NCBI GenBank assembly: GCA_026874595.1
Contig: CM049308.1
Span: 95,714,624 to 95,778,623, forward strand
Length of the DNA stretch: 64,000 nucleotides
Origin: Sipunculus nudus
Lineage: Eukaryota; Annelida; Sipuncula; Golfingiida; Sipunculidae
Direction of reading: 5' to 3'
Shown here: piece after piece, positions 34,298-45,800 of the stretch
Layout: the number at the start of each line of letters is the position of its first letter
Position numbering within the stretch: the first letter of the stretch is position 1
The notes under the pieces: model-generated
Told to the model about the DNA's origin: nothing
Seen by the model: the letters and a program-made list of their open reading frames with translations, nothing else
The model's database searches: none
Position numbers and translations under genes: made by a program

Positions 34298-34353
34298 CAT
34301 CGTGTTTACTAATCAGTTTCGTACCGTTGTACGGCACTCATCAGAACGATATG
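34298..34353 (-). ncRNA. Hammerhead ribozyme motif, PLE copy 4
   Basis: Core, stem II and cleavage site conserved; lies between units 3 and 4. Confidence 0.85.
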
Positions 34354-34435
34354 AATGAAGGGGTTGTACATTGAATAACTGGTTGTTCACTGGAGCGTGT
34401 TTGTGGCTATTACAATGTGGATTTGTACAACGTGC

Positions 34436-36569
34436 CTAATCTGGATTACTCTTTGTGTTAAGTTTACGTAACAGGAATTTGTTAGCGTGTCTGCAACTTG
34501 TTACAAGTTCATTGCGTTGGTTAAGCGTGGCCATATTTTGTTTACATAAAATGAAATATTTCTCCCACAGGCATAGGTTGCATCTGTTAGTTTCTAGGGA
34601 ATGTGCTTTGGCTTTTCTGAGTATTTTCCACTGTATTTCAAATTTGACGTTGTTCTCTTTAAGTTCCCAGATGTATTTGCTGAGTTCCGTACTATTCCTT
34701 TTTTCCGGGTGTCTGAACGATGTTTTATGGTTGTTATATCTTGTTTTGAAGGAGTTTTCTGTGAGACCTATGTACGTTTCATTCGCCTTTCCGTTTTCTG
34801 TGCTGACTGTGGCTTGGTATATGACAGATTTTGTGAGGCATTGTCCGGGTGTTGGGCATTCACGGGGATTCCTGCAATTGCATCCGGTAGATGGCGCTGT
34901 ACTGTTCCTGGAGATGATACATTTGTTATGGCCTTCTATGTGTTGTTTCAGGTTGGGCATACAACTGTAGCTTAATTTGACTGCATTACGGTTGAAAATT
35001 TTGTAGAGAACGTGTTTTTTTAGGAAATTCTTCGTCCAGGATTTTCAAGAAGGAATGTCCTATGTTGGTGGCGACGTTTTTGCTGAAGGGTGGGTTGTAC
35101 CAGGTAATGTTTCTGCGTCGTTTTCTCTTTTGTTGTGTTTGTTGGTCTGAATTGACTTTAAATTGCAGTTGGGATTTAAATCCACTTCTCCTGAGAGACT
35201 CTTGGTATAAAGGGGCGGCTTTGGTGAATGGTACCTCGTCACACGAAATTTCGCAGAGTCTTTTGTTTATAGATTCTGGTATGTTCCTGACTATTCTTGG
35301 TGGGTGGTTGGATTTGTGGTTCACGTATGTTGGGGTGTTGTTGGGTTTGTTGTATGGAGCGTATTTGCCTGTAGTAAGGTTAAATGTGACGTCCAGGAAA
35401 TCTACAACTTTCTTGTTTGCTTCAATTTTTATTTTTAGTCCATGCTTTTTGAATATAGTGTTTAAGTCTTTTTTTATGTTTTCTATCCGGCGGGGGGTCG
35501 CGTTAATAATCCCAAGTCCGTCGTCTCGGTAAAGCCCGAAGTCGTTGCCATGTTTGCTGGTGATCTCGTCAAGTAGGAATAGGCCAACCAGTTTGCAGGT
35601 TTCTGCTCCGTCGAAGCTGCCCATCGTCACGTCGAATAACGCAGGTGTGGTCCTTTTCACCCATGGCTGTCCAGAGTGGTACAGGTAGGCTTTTTTGGAG
35701 TGGATGATGATGTTTTGTTCCTCGGGGGTTATCTTGGCATATTTTGTGGCAAATTCTAATGCAGAGTTCAGTAGTTTGGCGGAAATTGATGGGTAGAAGT
35801 CGACCACATCGAATGTAATGAATGAGTGTTTGTCTTTCTGCCCTATGCTATTAAACCATGATATAACCGCTGTTGTGTTTTTCCACTGGTTCAGTCCTGT
35901 TTGTTCCCGGATGTCTCTATTGATTCGTTCCAACAAATGTTTGCTAATTTTTCCAATTTCAGATTTAGTTGGATTGATAAGGCGGCATGTTGGGTTGTTG
36001 TCGAAATTTGGTTTATGATCTTTCAGAGTTATAAACGCTTCTCTCTTCGCTGTAGTGCTAATTCTGTCGTCCAGTCCCAGTTTTTCGGAAATATGTTTGG
36101 CCTCTAGCTCGATGTTGTGGATGGCTTCCTGATTCGTCTTCTTGTATGATTTTGTTATGCACTTTTCCAGTAGTTCCGTGTATGTAGTTTCCTCCAGTTT
36201 GTAGTAGTTGTTAGTTTTATCTGCAGGTACTAGCAGTTGGTCTGTTTGTTTTATTTTCTTACGGATGTCTGTTGATAGCTGTCTTTGGAACCGGCAGTTG
36301 ATTTGGCGGAATTTAATCGTTTCGATCATTTGTTGCATTCTTTTCTCAAAGTTTGACATTTCTGGTACGGAGGGCGGTGTTCTTCTCGAATTAAATCCAA
36401 AGTGTTCCTTATCCTCTTTTGGTTTAGCTTCGGGGTTCAGGTAGAAATAAGCTTTCCATCGCATTCGCTTGCACAGTTGTTCTGTTTTCTCGATCAGTTT
36501 TACCAGGTATTCCCTTCGGCTGGGCAACGGGATGTTTTTGGTGGAGTAGTCGAAGTTTGTAGATTCCAT
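34436..36569 (-). pseudogene. Penelope-like element ORF with +1 frameshift (unit 4)
   Basis: A T-run at 35015-35021 has seven T where other units have six, shifting the frame at about residue 519 and separating RT (36569-34986) from the GIY-YIG part (34960-34436). B-type sequence; other differences include AETCKLVG and a VLYKIF-type change just after the shift point. Confidence 0.95.
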
Positions 36570-36725
36570 GCTATCAGTCCTTGCACAGAGTGCTCAACAA
36601 ATTATGGAGCAATAGATACAATTGTTCTTTCTAGGCTGTTGGCAATGTACTGAAGGCAAAGTGCTCTATGGTATAACCAGAGCGTATCAATATATATCAT
36701 GTATAAGGAATCAAATAATTGTAAG

Positions 36726-36781
36726 CATCGTGTTTACTAATCAGTTTCGTACCGTTGTACGGCACTCATCAGAACGATATG
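36726..36781 (-). ncRNA. Hammerhead ribozyme motif, PLE copy 5
   Basis: Core conserved; 2428 bp from copy 4, matching the 1-bp insertion in unit 4. Confidence 0.85.
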
Positions 36782-36863
36782 AATGAAGGGGTTGTACATT
36801 GAATAACTGGTTGTTCACTGGAGCGTGTTTGTGGCTATTACAATGTGGATTTGTACAACGTGC

Positions 36864-37295
36864 CTAATCTGGATTACTCTTTGTGTTAAGTTTACGTAAC
36901 AGGAATTTGTTAGCGTGTCTGCAACTTGTTACAAGTTCATTGCGTTGGTTAAGCGTGGCCATGTTTTGTTTACATAAAATGAAATATTTCTCCCACAGGC
37001 ATAGGTTGCATCTGTTAGTTTCTAGGGAATGTGCTTTGGCTTTTCTGAGTATTTTCCACTGTATTTCAAATTTGACGTTGTTCTCTTTAAGTTCCCAGAT
37101 GTATTTGCTGAGTTCCGTACTATTCCTTTTTTCCGGGTGTCTGAACGATGTTTTATGGTTGTTATATCTTGTTTTGAAGGAGTTTTCTGTGAGACCTATG
37201 TACGTTTTATTCGCCTTTCCGTTTTCTGTGCTGACTGTGGCTTGGTATATGACAGATTTTGTGAGGCATTGTCCGGGTGTTGGGCATTCACGGGG
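36864..37295 (-). pseudogene. Truncated Penelope-like element, C-terminal GIY-YIG part (unit 5)
   Basis: It matches residues from about 568 (PRECPTPGQC) to the stop codon, then breaks at about 37295 and joins the inverted unit 6. The endonuclease core is present, RT is absent. Confidence 0.93.
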
Positions 37296-37296
37296 T

Positions 37297-38813
37297 GAAA
37301 AATTAGCAAACATTTGTTGGAACGAATCAATAGAGACATCCGGGAACAAACAGGACTGAACCAGTGGAAAAACACAACAGCGGTTATATCATGGTTTAAT
37401 AGCATAGGGCAGAAAGACAAACACTCATTCATTACATTCGATGTGGTCGACTTCTACCCATCAATTTCCGCCACACTACTGAACTCTGCATTAGAATTTG
37501 CCACAAAATATGCCAAGATAACCCCCGAGGAACAAAACATCATCATCCACTCCAAAAAAGCCTACCTGTACCACTCTGGACAGCCATGGGTGAAAAGGAC
37601 CACACCTGCGTTATTCGACGTGACGATGGGCAGCTTCGACGGAGCAGAAACCTGCGAACTAGTTGGCCTATTCCTACTTGACGAGATCACCAGCAAACAT
37701 GGCAACGACTTCGGGCTTTACCGAGACGACGGACTTGGGATTATTAACGCGACCCCCCGCCGGATAGAAAACATAAAAAAAGACTTAAACACTATATTCA
37801 AAAAGCATGGACTAAAAATAAAAATTGAAGCAAACAAGAAAGTTGTAGATTTCCTGGACGTCACATTTAACCTTACTACAGGCAAATACGCTCCATACAA
37901 CAAACCCAACAACACCCCAACATACGTGAACCACAAATCCAACCACCCACCAAGAATAGTCAGGAACATACCAGAATCTATAAACAAAAGACTCTGCGAA
38001 ATTTCGTGTGACGAGGTAACATTCACCAAAGCCGCCCCTTTATACCAAGAGTCTCTCAGGAGAAGTGGATTTAAATCCCAACTGCAATTTAAAGTCAATT
38101 CAGACCAACAAACACAACAAAAGAGAAAACGACGCAGAAACATTACCTGGTACAACCCACCCTTCAGCAAAAACGTCGCCACCAACATAGGACAATCCTT
38201 CTTGAAAATCCTGGACGAAGAATTTCCTAAAAAACACGTTCTCCACAAAATTTTCAACCGTAATGCAGTCAAATTAAGCTACAGTTGTATGCCCAACCTG
38301 AAACAACACATAGAAGGCCATAACAAATGTATCATCTCCAGGAACAGTACAGCGCCATCTACCGGATGCAATTGCAGGAATCCCCGTGAATGCCCAACAC
38401 CCGGACAATGCCTCACAAAATCTGTCATATACCAAGCCACAGTCAGCACAGAAAACGGAAAGGCGAATGAAACGTACATAGGTCTCACAGAAAACTCCTT
38501 CAAAACAAGATATAACAACCATAAAACATCGTTCAGACACCCGGAAAAAAGGAATAGTACGGAACTCAGCAAATACATCTGGGAACTTAAAGAGAACAAC
38601 GTCAAATTTGAAATACAGTGGAAAATACTCAGAAAAGCCAAAGCTCATTCCCTAGAAACTAACAGATGCAACCTATGCCTGTGGGAGAAATATTTCATTT
38701 TATGTAAACAAAACATGGCCACGCTTAACCAACGCAATGAACTTGTAACAAGTTGCAGACACGCTAACAAATTCCTGTTACGTAAACTTAACACAAAGAG
38801 TAACCCAGATTAG
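37297..38813 (+). pseudogene. 5'-truncated Penelope-like element, inverted (unit 6)
   Basis: It lies on the opposite strand to units 1-5, starting within the codons for KISKHLLERI (about residue 207) and open to the normal stop. It keeps RT motifs A and C and the entire GIY-YIG domain, A-type sequence. The ATG at 37314 is created by the junction. A hammerhead motif follows at 38896-38951. Confidence 0.93.
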
Positions 38814-38895
38814 GCACGTTGTACAAATCCACATTGTAATAGCCACAAACACGCTCCAGTGAACAACCAGTTATTCAATGTACAACCCCTTCATT

Positions 38896-38951
38896 CATAT
38901 CGTTCTGATGAGTGCCGTACAACGGTACGAAACTGATTAGTAAACACGATG
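38896..38951 (+). ncRNA. Hammerhead ribozyme motif, PLE copy 6 (inverted)
   Basis: CTGATGA at 38905-38911, stem II 38912-38928, GAAA at 38929-38932, stem III 38933-38940; predicted cleavage after 38942. Confidence 0.85.
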
Positions 38952-38977
38952 CTTACAATCATTTGATTCCTTATACA

Positions 38978-39023
<46 letters not shown>

Positions 39024-39161
39024 CTCTGAAAAGTAAATAAAATATAGATTTGAATAGAATATAGACAGGCTCCATTCATGAGTTTACTGTGAAATATTAG
39101 ATTTAAATATATTTGAAATGAGATAAACTATATATATATTTGAAATGTGTCATACAGGCGC

Positions 39162-39203
<42 letters not shown>

Positions 39204-39206
<3 letters not shown>

Positions 39207-40417
39207 TGAAACCTCGTTGTGTCGAACTCGGTTAAGTCGAAATTCCCGCATATGTGGAAGTCGAACGTGAGGTCCCTGCAAACTATAGGTACAACCTTAC
39301 TAATTTAACTCCGCTTGTGTCGAACTCGGATGTGTCGAAAAACCGGATGTGTCGAGGTGTTTTGTTGGTCCCTAGCTAGTATTTCTATCGCTTAACTCGA
39401 AGTCATGATTGGATAACAGTTGTACAGGTCCCGTCAATCATGATTGGGCCGTGATGAGCAGTCATAACTATCAAGCGCGATGGCTCTGTCGACTTCAGGT
39501 CTTGCCTCTTTGGTCAACAGTTGTGCACGGTCCAACAATCATACCTACGGCCGCGATGACTAGTTACTTAAATAATACCGTCTAGGATCTTACTCATCAA
39601 GCGCGATGGCTGACATACCTAGTTCCGTTGTTTTCTTGTTTGGCCAATTGGTCACTCATTATCCCGCCTTTCTTCTCTCGCCGAAAAAAGCATCAATGAG
39701 TAGTTATTGATAAACAAAACATAATCCAATCCTTACCTTTGATATGTCTAGGATAAACATACAGGACTCTTTATAAATGGAGGAAGATTAGATATATATC
39801 AGACTGACTCTAATTTACCATAGAGTACGTTATACAGTATTACTGCTTCACTTTCATATTGTTCGTGCCCTGTTTGCAATGGTGTCGCGGCCTGCTAAGC
39901 GTAAGCTTGATGTAAAGAACATTGAGCAGAAGTACGAAGCACTGGTCGAAGTTGAACGTGGTGGCAAGACCAAGACAAAGATTGCAAAGGACTTCAACAT
40001 CCACGCCAACACGTGTACATGGATCAAGAATGCTGAGAAGATCAAGGTTTCTGCCTTTTTAAAGAAGATCTGATGTGTTGAACTGAAAATGATCTGAGCC
40101 AATCATTTATTGATTTGTGTGCTTTTATACACGTACATGTTTGTGCTCTTATTTCACTTTCTTGATTAACCTAATCCTACTTTTGGTGGTACTTATGTGT
40201 TTTTTTTTTATTATTAATGAAAAAATGTACATAAAATCTGTGTTTTCTTTCACGAAAACATTTGTGAGACTTAAATTACATTGGCCCTATACATGTGCAG
40301 TATTTATCGATGATAATCGAGGCTGAAGAGGTTGAATATAATGAACATCGGTTGACTCGAACTCCGGTTGTGACGAAGTAAATTCACCAGTCCCTTCGAA
40401 TTCGACACGAGGTTTCA

Positions 40418-40420
<3 letters not shown>
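39204..40420 (+). mobile_element. pogo/Tigger-like DNA transposon, internally deleted
   Basis: The left end CAGTGAAACCTCGTTGTGTC (39204) and the right end, whose reverse complement starts CAGTGAAACCTCGTGTCGAA (from 40420), are inverted repeats flanked by TA on both sides. TGTCGAACTCGG-like subterminal repeats lie inside. A TA duplication and an internal CENP-B/pogo-type DNA-binding ORF identify the pogo/Tigger group. At 1.2 kb it lacks the DDE catalytic region. Confidence 0.87.
39879..40073 (+). pseudogene. Truncated pogo/Tigger transposase: CENP-B N-terminal HTH only
   Basis: A 64-aa ORF with RPAKRKLDVKNIEQKYEAL, EVERGGKTKTKIAKDFNI and TWIKNAEKI, the CENP-B N-terminal/psq-type helix-turn-helix of pogo transposases. 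It stops after FLKKI; the second HTH and DDE domains are missing. It could still bind element ends, but expression is unknown. Confidence 0.85.
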
Positions 40421-40486
<66 letters not shown>

Positions 40487-40510
40487 AGGGGGGGATGTGT
40501 AGGCGAGTCT
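40421..40510. repeat. (TA)n and (GT)n microsatellites
   Basis: TA repeats from 40421 pass into GT repeats (about 40453-40484), then a G-rich tract that belongs to the inside of the hAT-like right end. Confidence 0.95.
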
Positions 40511-40550
40511 TCCCCCCCCCCCCACCCTGGAAGAAAAATTGACGCCACTG

Positions 40551-41130
40551 TCTACAAGACAGCAAGTCATCCTCGACGGTATAACATCAAATACAGCTCC
40601 CGTAGGCTCTGGTTTACCCCCAGGGCACCGTCTTGGGTCCGCTACTATTTTTAGTATAAATTAATGGCTTACCATCATGTACATCGTCAATTACTAGGCT
40701 ATTTGCTGACGATAGCATTGTCTATAGGAAAATAAAGTCTCAAAATGGTTGCAAAAACTGTACAATGTGACCTTGATAATTTACAGGAATAAGAATATAA
40801 ATAGTTGATGGCATTCAATCCGGATAAATGGAGGTGCTTCAAGTAACCAATAAAAGGAAACCAACAGAAATCGGTACGAAATACACAACCACTGTCTAGA
40901 CTATGTTAGCAGCGCTAAATACCTAGGAATAAACATTACCAAGAATGTGTCATGGAATGCACATGTAGAAAATCACCAAGAAAGAAACAACAACATCATT
41001 TATTCAAAGAAATATTACTTCAAGCCCCGGCTACAAAACGGTCAGTAGCACAAAACTAATACCGCAATTTGACAGTACCCCCTCCTAGCAGTGCTGCAGA
41101 GGTGTCAAGCTACCATTATATCAAGTCAAA
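40551..41130 (+). pseudogene. CR1/Jockey-like LINE reverse transcriptase, downstream half
   Basis: Across frames: RQQVILDGITSN, PQGTVLGPLLF, INGLPSCTSSITRLFADDSI, VYRKIK, a MAFNPDK-like segment, VTNKRKP, SAKYLGINITKNVSWNAHV-like sequence. FADD is the RT catalytic motif. Frameshifts and stops throughout. It continues the half at 26497-26805. Confidence 0.87.
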
Positions 41131-41677
41131 TCTTGGCTGTGCGGTTGAATGATTTCGTTTATTTTAGCCCCGGCCTACAAAAAGTTAGCTCCCGGAATAA
41201 TGTGGATAGTTATCGAAAGACTAACAATCATATAGAAGTTTCCTGTCCCCCTCTAATGGACTTGCGCGTCATTTCACCAATCCATATAGACTGACCCACA
41301 CTGCTTAAAAACGAGACTTCTGGTTAAGATTTGAGGGTAAAGAGATCCTTTCCCACAATGCACTGTGGCTTTTAAATACACCATTGGAACAGGTATAACT
41401 GTAATGAAGAGGGCAAAATGGTCCATTAAAGGTTGGATAAGTATTGTTTCTGGGTTAATGAAAATAAATGAAAATGAATGTTTTGTAGTAAGGAATTGGC
41501 GAAATAAGTAATATTTGGCAATCCTTTAAGTGAGCAATGAAGACAGGCCTTTTCTGGAATCGTGACCAATGATTATTTTGTTTGACAGTTGAGCAAGTAG
41601 TCCCGGTGAGCTTAATTGGCATGTGATCCTCGCCTGGAATTGTCGAATTATCTCCGATATCTATGCAATGTTTTTAC

Positions 41678-41909
41678 CTATTCTACGCTTAATATTTGAT
41701 GTAATAGTTGTGTTACAGATCTCTTTGCCTGTCTCTGTTAAGCCAGGGAATGTGTCTTCACAAAGCTCAATGTTTAAACAGGAGTCGTTTATTGCATCAT
41801 GGCGAAATGATTGGATTTTTGCCAGAACTGACGTCATCTCTTGCAATAATGAGTTTTGAAGCTTCAGTTTGGCTGTAGTTGTCTTCAATAACAGACTATC
41901 ACCAATACC
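41678..41909 (-). CDS. Exon-like ORF of an unidentified gene
   Basis: A strong acceptor (cttctcgtttcccccag) precedes an open frame starting GIGDSLLLKTTTAKLKLQ and including SVLAKIQSFRHDAIND and CEDTFPGLTETGKEI, to a donor at ATAG|gtaaaa. The 232 bp give 77 codons plus one base (phase 1). The content is protein-like without repeats, but I recognise no family. No flanking exon was found. Confidence 0.35.
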
Positions 41910-41999
41910 CTGGGGGAAACGAGAAGCTGGGTCACTATACCTAGATTTAAATGAAATAATGAAACCCCTAATCCCTGTAACAACCCGACCCTTCCTTCT

Positions 42000-42890
42000 A
42001 TAAGCTAAATATGAGATGTTGACCCCAGTGTTATGTTGATCGGAGAGGGGAAGAGAGATGGAATAACCCCTGTTATTTACTGTTCAGGTTTCATTTGCTC
42101 TTAAATCCATTTAAAAACTTTATACAGATACCTCCACGCAGTGCGTTGTTTATGACGGGTACTGAATGAAGTATATCCTCTGAATTTGCCTGCAATTCTG
42201 ACAGATATAAGCGCATGTGTACTACGGTAGTAGGGAAATGACCGGATACGAAATGCGCCGCCAAAGATCCCCCAGTAAATCATTAGTAGCCTGCAGCATT
42301 TACAAAGTTTTTTAAGCTGAGTACTTCAGGGATCTATGTCACGAGGGGTCATGGTTATTAACTACCACATGCAGTGAAGACAACCAGTTCTTTGACGTGT
42401 ATCTCAAACCTCAAACACATGATTTGAAAATTAACGTTTCGGCAACATTGCTAGCGACCATGAATATTTACTTCAGGATCGTTTGTACAATGTTTAATAG
42501 GCACTGTGTAAAAACACTATTTAAAATTTCATTTCATCACAATTTATGCCCCCGGATACATTTCTCAGGGTGAAAAAGAAAGTGATGAAATATACCAATT
42601 TCATATTACCTATATACCTAAAACTGTACAGCCAGCACATGAAATTAAAATTTGGACGCTCAACATTAACCCGGAAAATGGTTAACCTTTTAGGAAAAGT
42701 TGTTTTCATCCCCGATAACCCCATATGTGTCTTCATGGGAAATACAACGTTTGTCTAAATTTAGACATAATCATCACATCAACTAATCCCAAATTTCAAT
42801 TTACTTCATATATACTATTGTCCGTGTTTAAGAATCATGGAGTCCTACACACAGTGCAGCCAGACAATCCAATGGCAATCGTAATTGCAG
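42000..42890. other. Spacer without recognised features
   Basis: I see no gene, RNA or repeat that I can support here; the short ORFs lack motifs. Confidence 0.4.
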
Positions 42891-42897
42891 TGTGACA

Positions 42898-45800
42898 TCT
42901 TCAGAAACCTGTACAGATTTTGTCAGAAACGTAAATGGACTGCTCAGAAACATGAACAGGGTCTCGTATTTTACCTAAACAGAAACTGGTCAGAAGCATT
43001 CCTCGTCAGGAACATGAACAGATACTCGTCAGAAACATGAACAGGGACTCGTCAGAAACATGAACAGGGACTTGTCAGAAACATGAACAGGGACTCATCA
43101 GAAACATGAACAGGGACTCGTCAGAAACATGAACAGGGACTCGTCAGAAACATGAACAGGGACTCGTCAGAAACATGAACAGGGACTCGTCAGAAACATG
43201 AACGGTGACTCGTTAGAATCATGAACCGGGACTCGTGAGGAACATGAACAGGGACTCATGAGAAAGATGAACAGGGGCTCATCAGAAATATGAACAGGGA
43301 CTCGTTAGAAACATGAACAGGGACTCGTTAGAAACATGAACAGGGACTCGTCAAAAACATGAAATGGAACTCGTCAGAAACATGAACGGGGACTCGTCAG
43401 AAACAGAAACAGGGACTCGTCAGAAACATGAACATGGACTCGTCAGAAACATGAACAGGGACTCGTAAGAAACATGAACAGGGACTCGTCAGCAACATGA
43501 ACAGGGACTCGTCAGAAACATGAACAGGGACTCATCAGAAACATGAACAGGGACTCGTTAGAAACATGAACAGGGACTCATGAGAAACATGAACAGTGGC
43601 TCATCCGAAACATGAACAGGGACTCGTCAGAAACATGAACAGGAACTCGTCAGAAACATGAACAGGACCTCGTCAGAAACATAAACAGTGACTCGTCTGA
43701 AACATGAACAGGGACTCGTCAGAAACATGAACAGGGACTCGTCAGAAACGTGAACAGGGAATCGTCAGAAACATGAACAGGAACTCGTCAGAAACATGAA
43801 CAGGGACTAGTCCGAAACATGAACAGGGACTAGTTCTAATCATGAACAGGGACTCGTCAGAAACATGAACAGGGACTTGTCAGAAACATGAACAGGGACT
43901 CGTCAGAAACATGAACAGGGACTCGTCAGAAACATGAACTGGGACTCGTCAGAAACATGAACGGGGACTCGTCAGAAACATGAACAGGGATATTGTCAGA
44001 AACATGAACAGGGACTCGTCCGAAACATGAACAGGGACTCGTCAGTGACATGAACAGGGACTCGTCAGAAACATGAACAGGGACTTGTCAGAAACATGAA
44101 CAGGGACTCATCAGAAACATGAACAGGGACTCGTCAGAATCATGAACGGGGACTGGTCAGAAACATGTACAGGGACTCGTCAGAAACATGAACAGGGACT
44201 TGTCAGAAACATGAACAGGGACTCGTCAGAAACATGAACAGGGACTCGTCAGAAACATGAACTGGGACTCGTCAGAAACATGAACGGGGACTCGTCAGAA
44301 ACATGAACAGGGACTCGTCAGAAACATGAACAGGGACTAGTCCGAAACATGAACAGGGACTCGTCAGTGACATGAACAGGGACTCGTCAGAAACATGAAC
44401 AGTTACTTGTCAGAAACATGAACAGGGACTCATCAGAAACATGAACAGGGACTCGTCAGAATCATGAACGGGGACTGGTCAAAAACATGTACAGGGACTC
44501 GTCAGAAACATAAACAGGGACTCATCAGAAACATGAACAGGGACTAGTACGAAACATGAACAGGGACTCGTCAAAAACATGAACAGGGACTCGTCAGAAT
44601 CATGAACATGGACTCGTCAGAAACATGAACAGGGACTAGTCAGAAACATGAACAGGGACTTGTCAGAAACATGAACAGGGACTGCTAAGAAACATGAACG
44701 GGGACTAGTCAGAAACATGAACGGGGACTAGTCAGAAACATGAACAGGGACTTGTCAGAAACATGAACAGGGACTGCTAAGAAACGTGAACGGGGACTCG
44801 TCAGAAACATGAACAGGGACTCATGAGAAACATGAACAGGGACTAGTCCGAAACATAAACAGGGACTCGTCAGAAACATGAACAGGGACTCGTCAGAAAC
44901 ATGAACAGGGACTAGTCAGAAACATGAACAGGGACTGCTAAGAAACAATAACGGGGACTCGTCAGAAACATGAACAGGGATATTGTCAGAAACATAAACA
45001 GGGACTGCTAAGAAACAATAACCGGGACTCGTCAGAATCATGAACAGGGACTCGTCAGAAACATGAACAGGTACTCGTCAGAAACATGAACTCGGACTCA
45101 TAAGGAACATGAACAGGGACTCGTCAGAATCAATAACAGGCACTCATCAAAACACAAAAAGAGACTCGCAAGAATACGAACAGGAACTCGTCAGAAACAT
45201 GAAAAGGGACTCGTCAGAAACATGAACGGGGAATCGTCAGAAACATGAACAGGGACTTGTCAGAAACGTGAACAGGAACTGCTAAGAAACATAAACGGGG
45301 ACTCTTCAGAATCATGAACAGGGACTCGTTAGAAACATGAACAGGGACTTGTCAGAAACATGAACAGGGACTTGTCGGAAAACATGAACAGAAACTCGTC
45401 AGAAACATGAACAGGGACTAGTCAGAAACATGAACAGGGACTCATGAGAAACATGAACAGGGACTCATGAGAAACATGAACAGGGACTCGTCAGAAACAT
45501 GAACAGGGACTCGTCAGAAACATGAACAGGGACTCGTCAGAAACGTGAACAGGGAATCGTCAGAAACATGAACAGGAACTAGTTCTAATCATGAACAGGG
45601 ACTCGTCAGAAACATGAACAGGGACTTGTCAGAAACATGAACAGGGACTCGTCAGAAACATGAACAGGGACTCGTCAGAAACATGAACTGGGACTCGTCA
45701 GAAACATGAACGGGGACTCGTCAGAAACATGAACAGGGATATTGTCAGAAACATGAACAGGGACTCGTCCGAAACATGAACAGGGACTCGTCAGTGACAT

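Larger units (their letters stand above)
26931..38984. mobile_element. Penelope-like element array: four head-to-tail units plus inverted end pair
   Basis: The unit is 2427 bp: a 710-codon ORF and a 294-bp inter-ORF pseudo-LTR. Equivalent points (the stop codon) fall at 27179, about 29582 (stop deleted), 32009, 34436 and 36864. The array is on the minus strand until 37295, where a truncated fifth copy meets a plus-strand, 5'-truncated sixth copy head to head. Sequence types alternate: units 1 and 3 share LKVHKP, SATLL and IGQSF; units 2 and 4 share LKDHKP, SAKLL and IGHSF. The array thus looks like a duplicated two-unit block. Both outer ends sit in (TA)n. Confidence 0.93.
26806..40550. mobile_element. 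hAT-like DNA element, inserted in the LINE and later invaded
   Basis: The left end is CAGGGACGTCAAT (26806-26818) and the right end is its inverted counterpart ATTGACGCCACTG (40538-40550), each followed inward by G-rich/C-rich tracts. It is flanked by TCAACAAG (26798-26805) and TCTACAAG (40551-40558), a 7/8-match 8-bp duplication. Removing it with one duplicate joins the two LINE RT halves. CAGNGGCG ends plus 8-bp duplications fit the hAT superfamily. Its own sequence is left only at 26806-26930, 38985-39203 and 40421-40550; no hAT transposase is visible, so it was non-autonomous. Confidence 0.65.

Noticed and set aside
35015-35021. Programmed frameshift at the T-run in PLE unit 4
   Set aside because: Other units have six T and an open frame, so the seventh T is a simple insertion or a sequencing error.
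27198-38272. Many ORFs of 66-184 aa antisense to the Penelope-like units
   Set aside because: They are shadows of the 710-codon ORF, repeated at the same position in each unit, and mirror-placed in the inverted unit.
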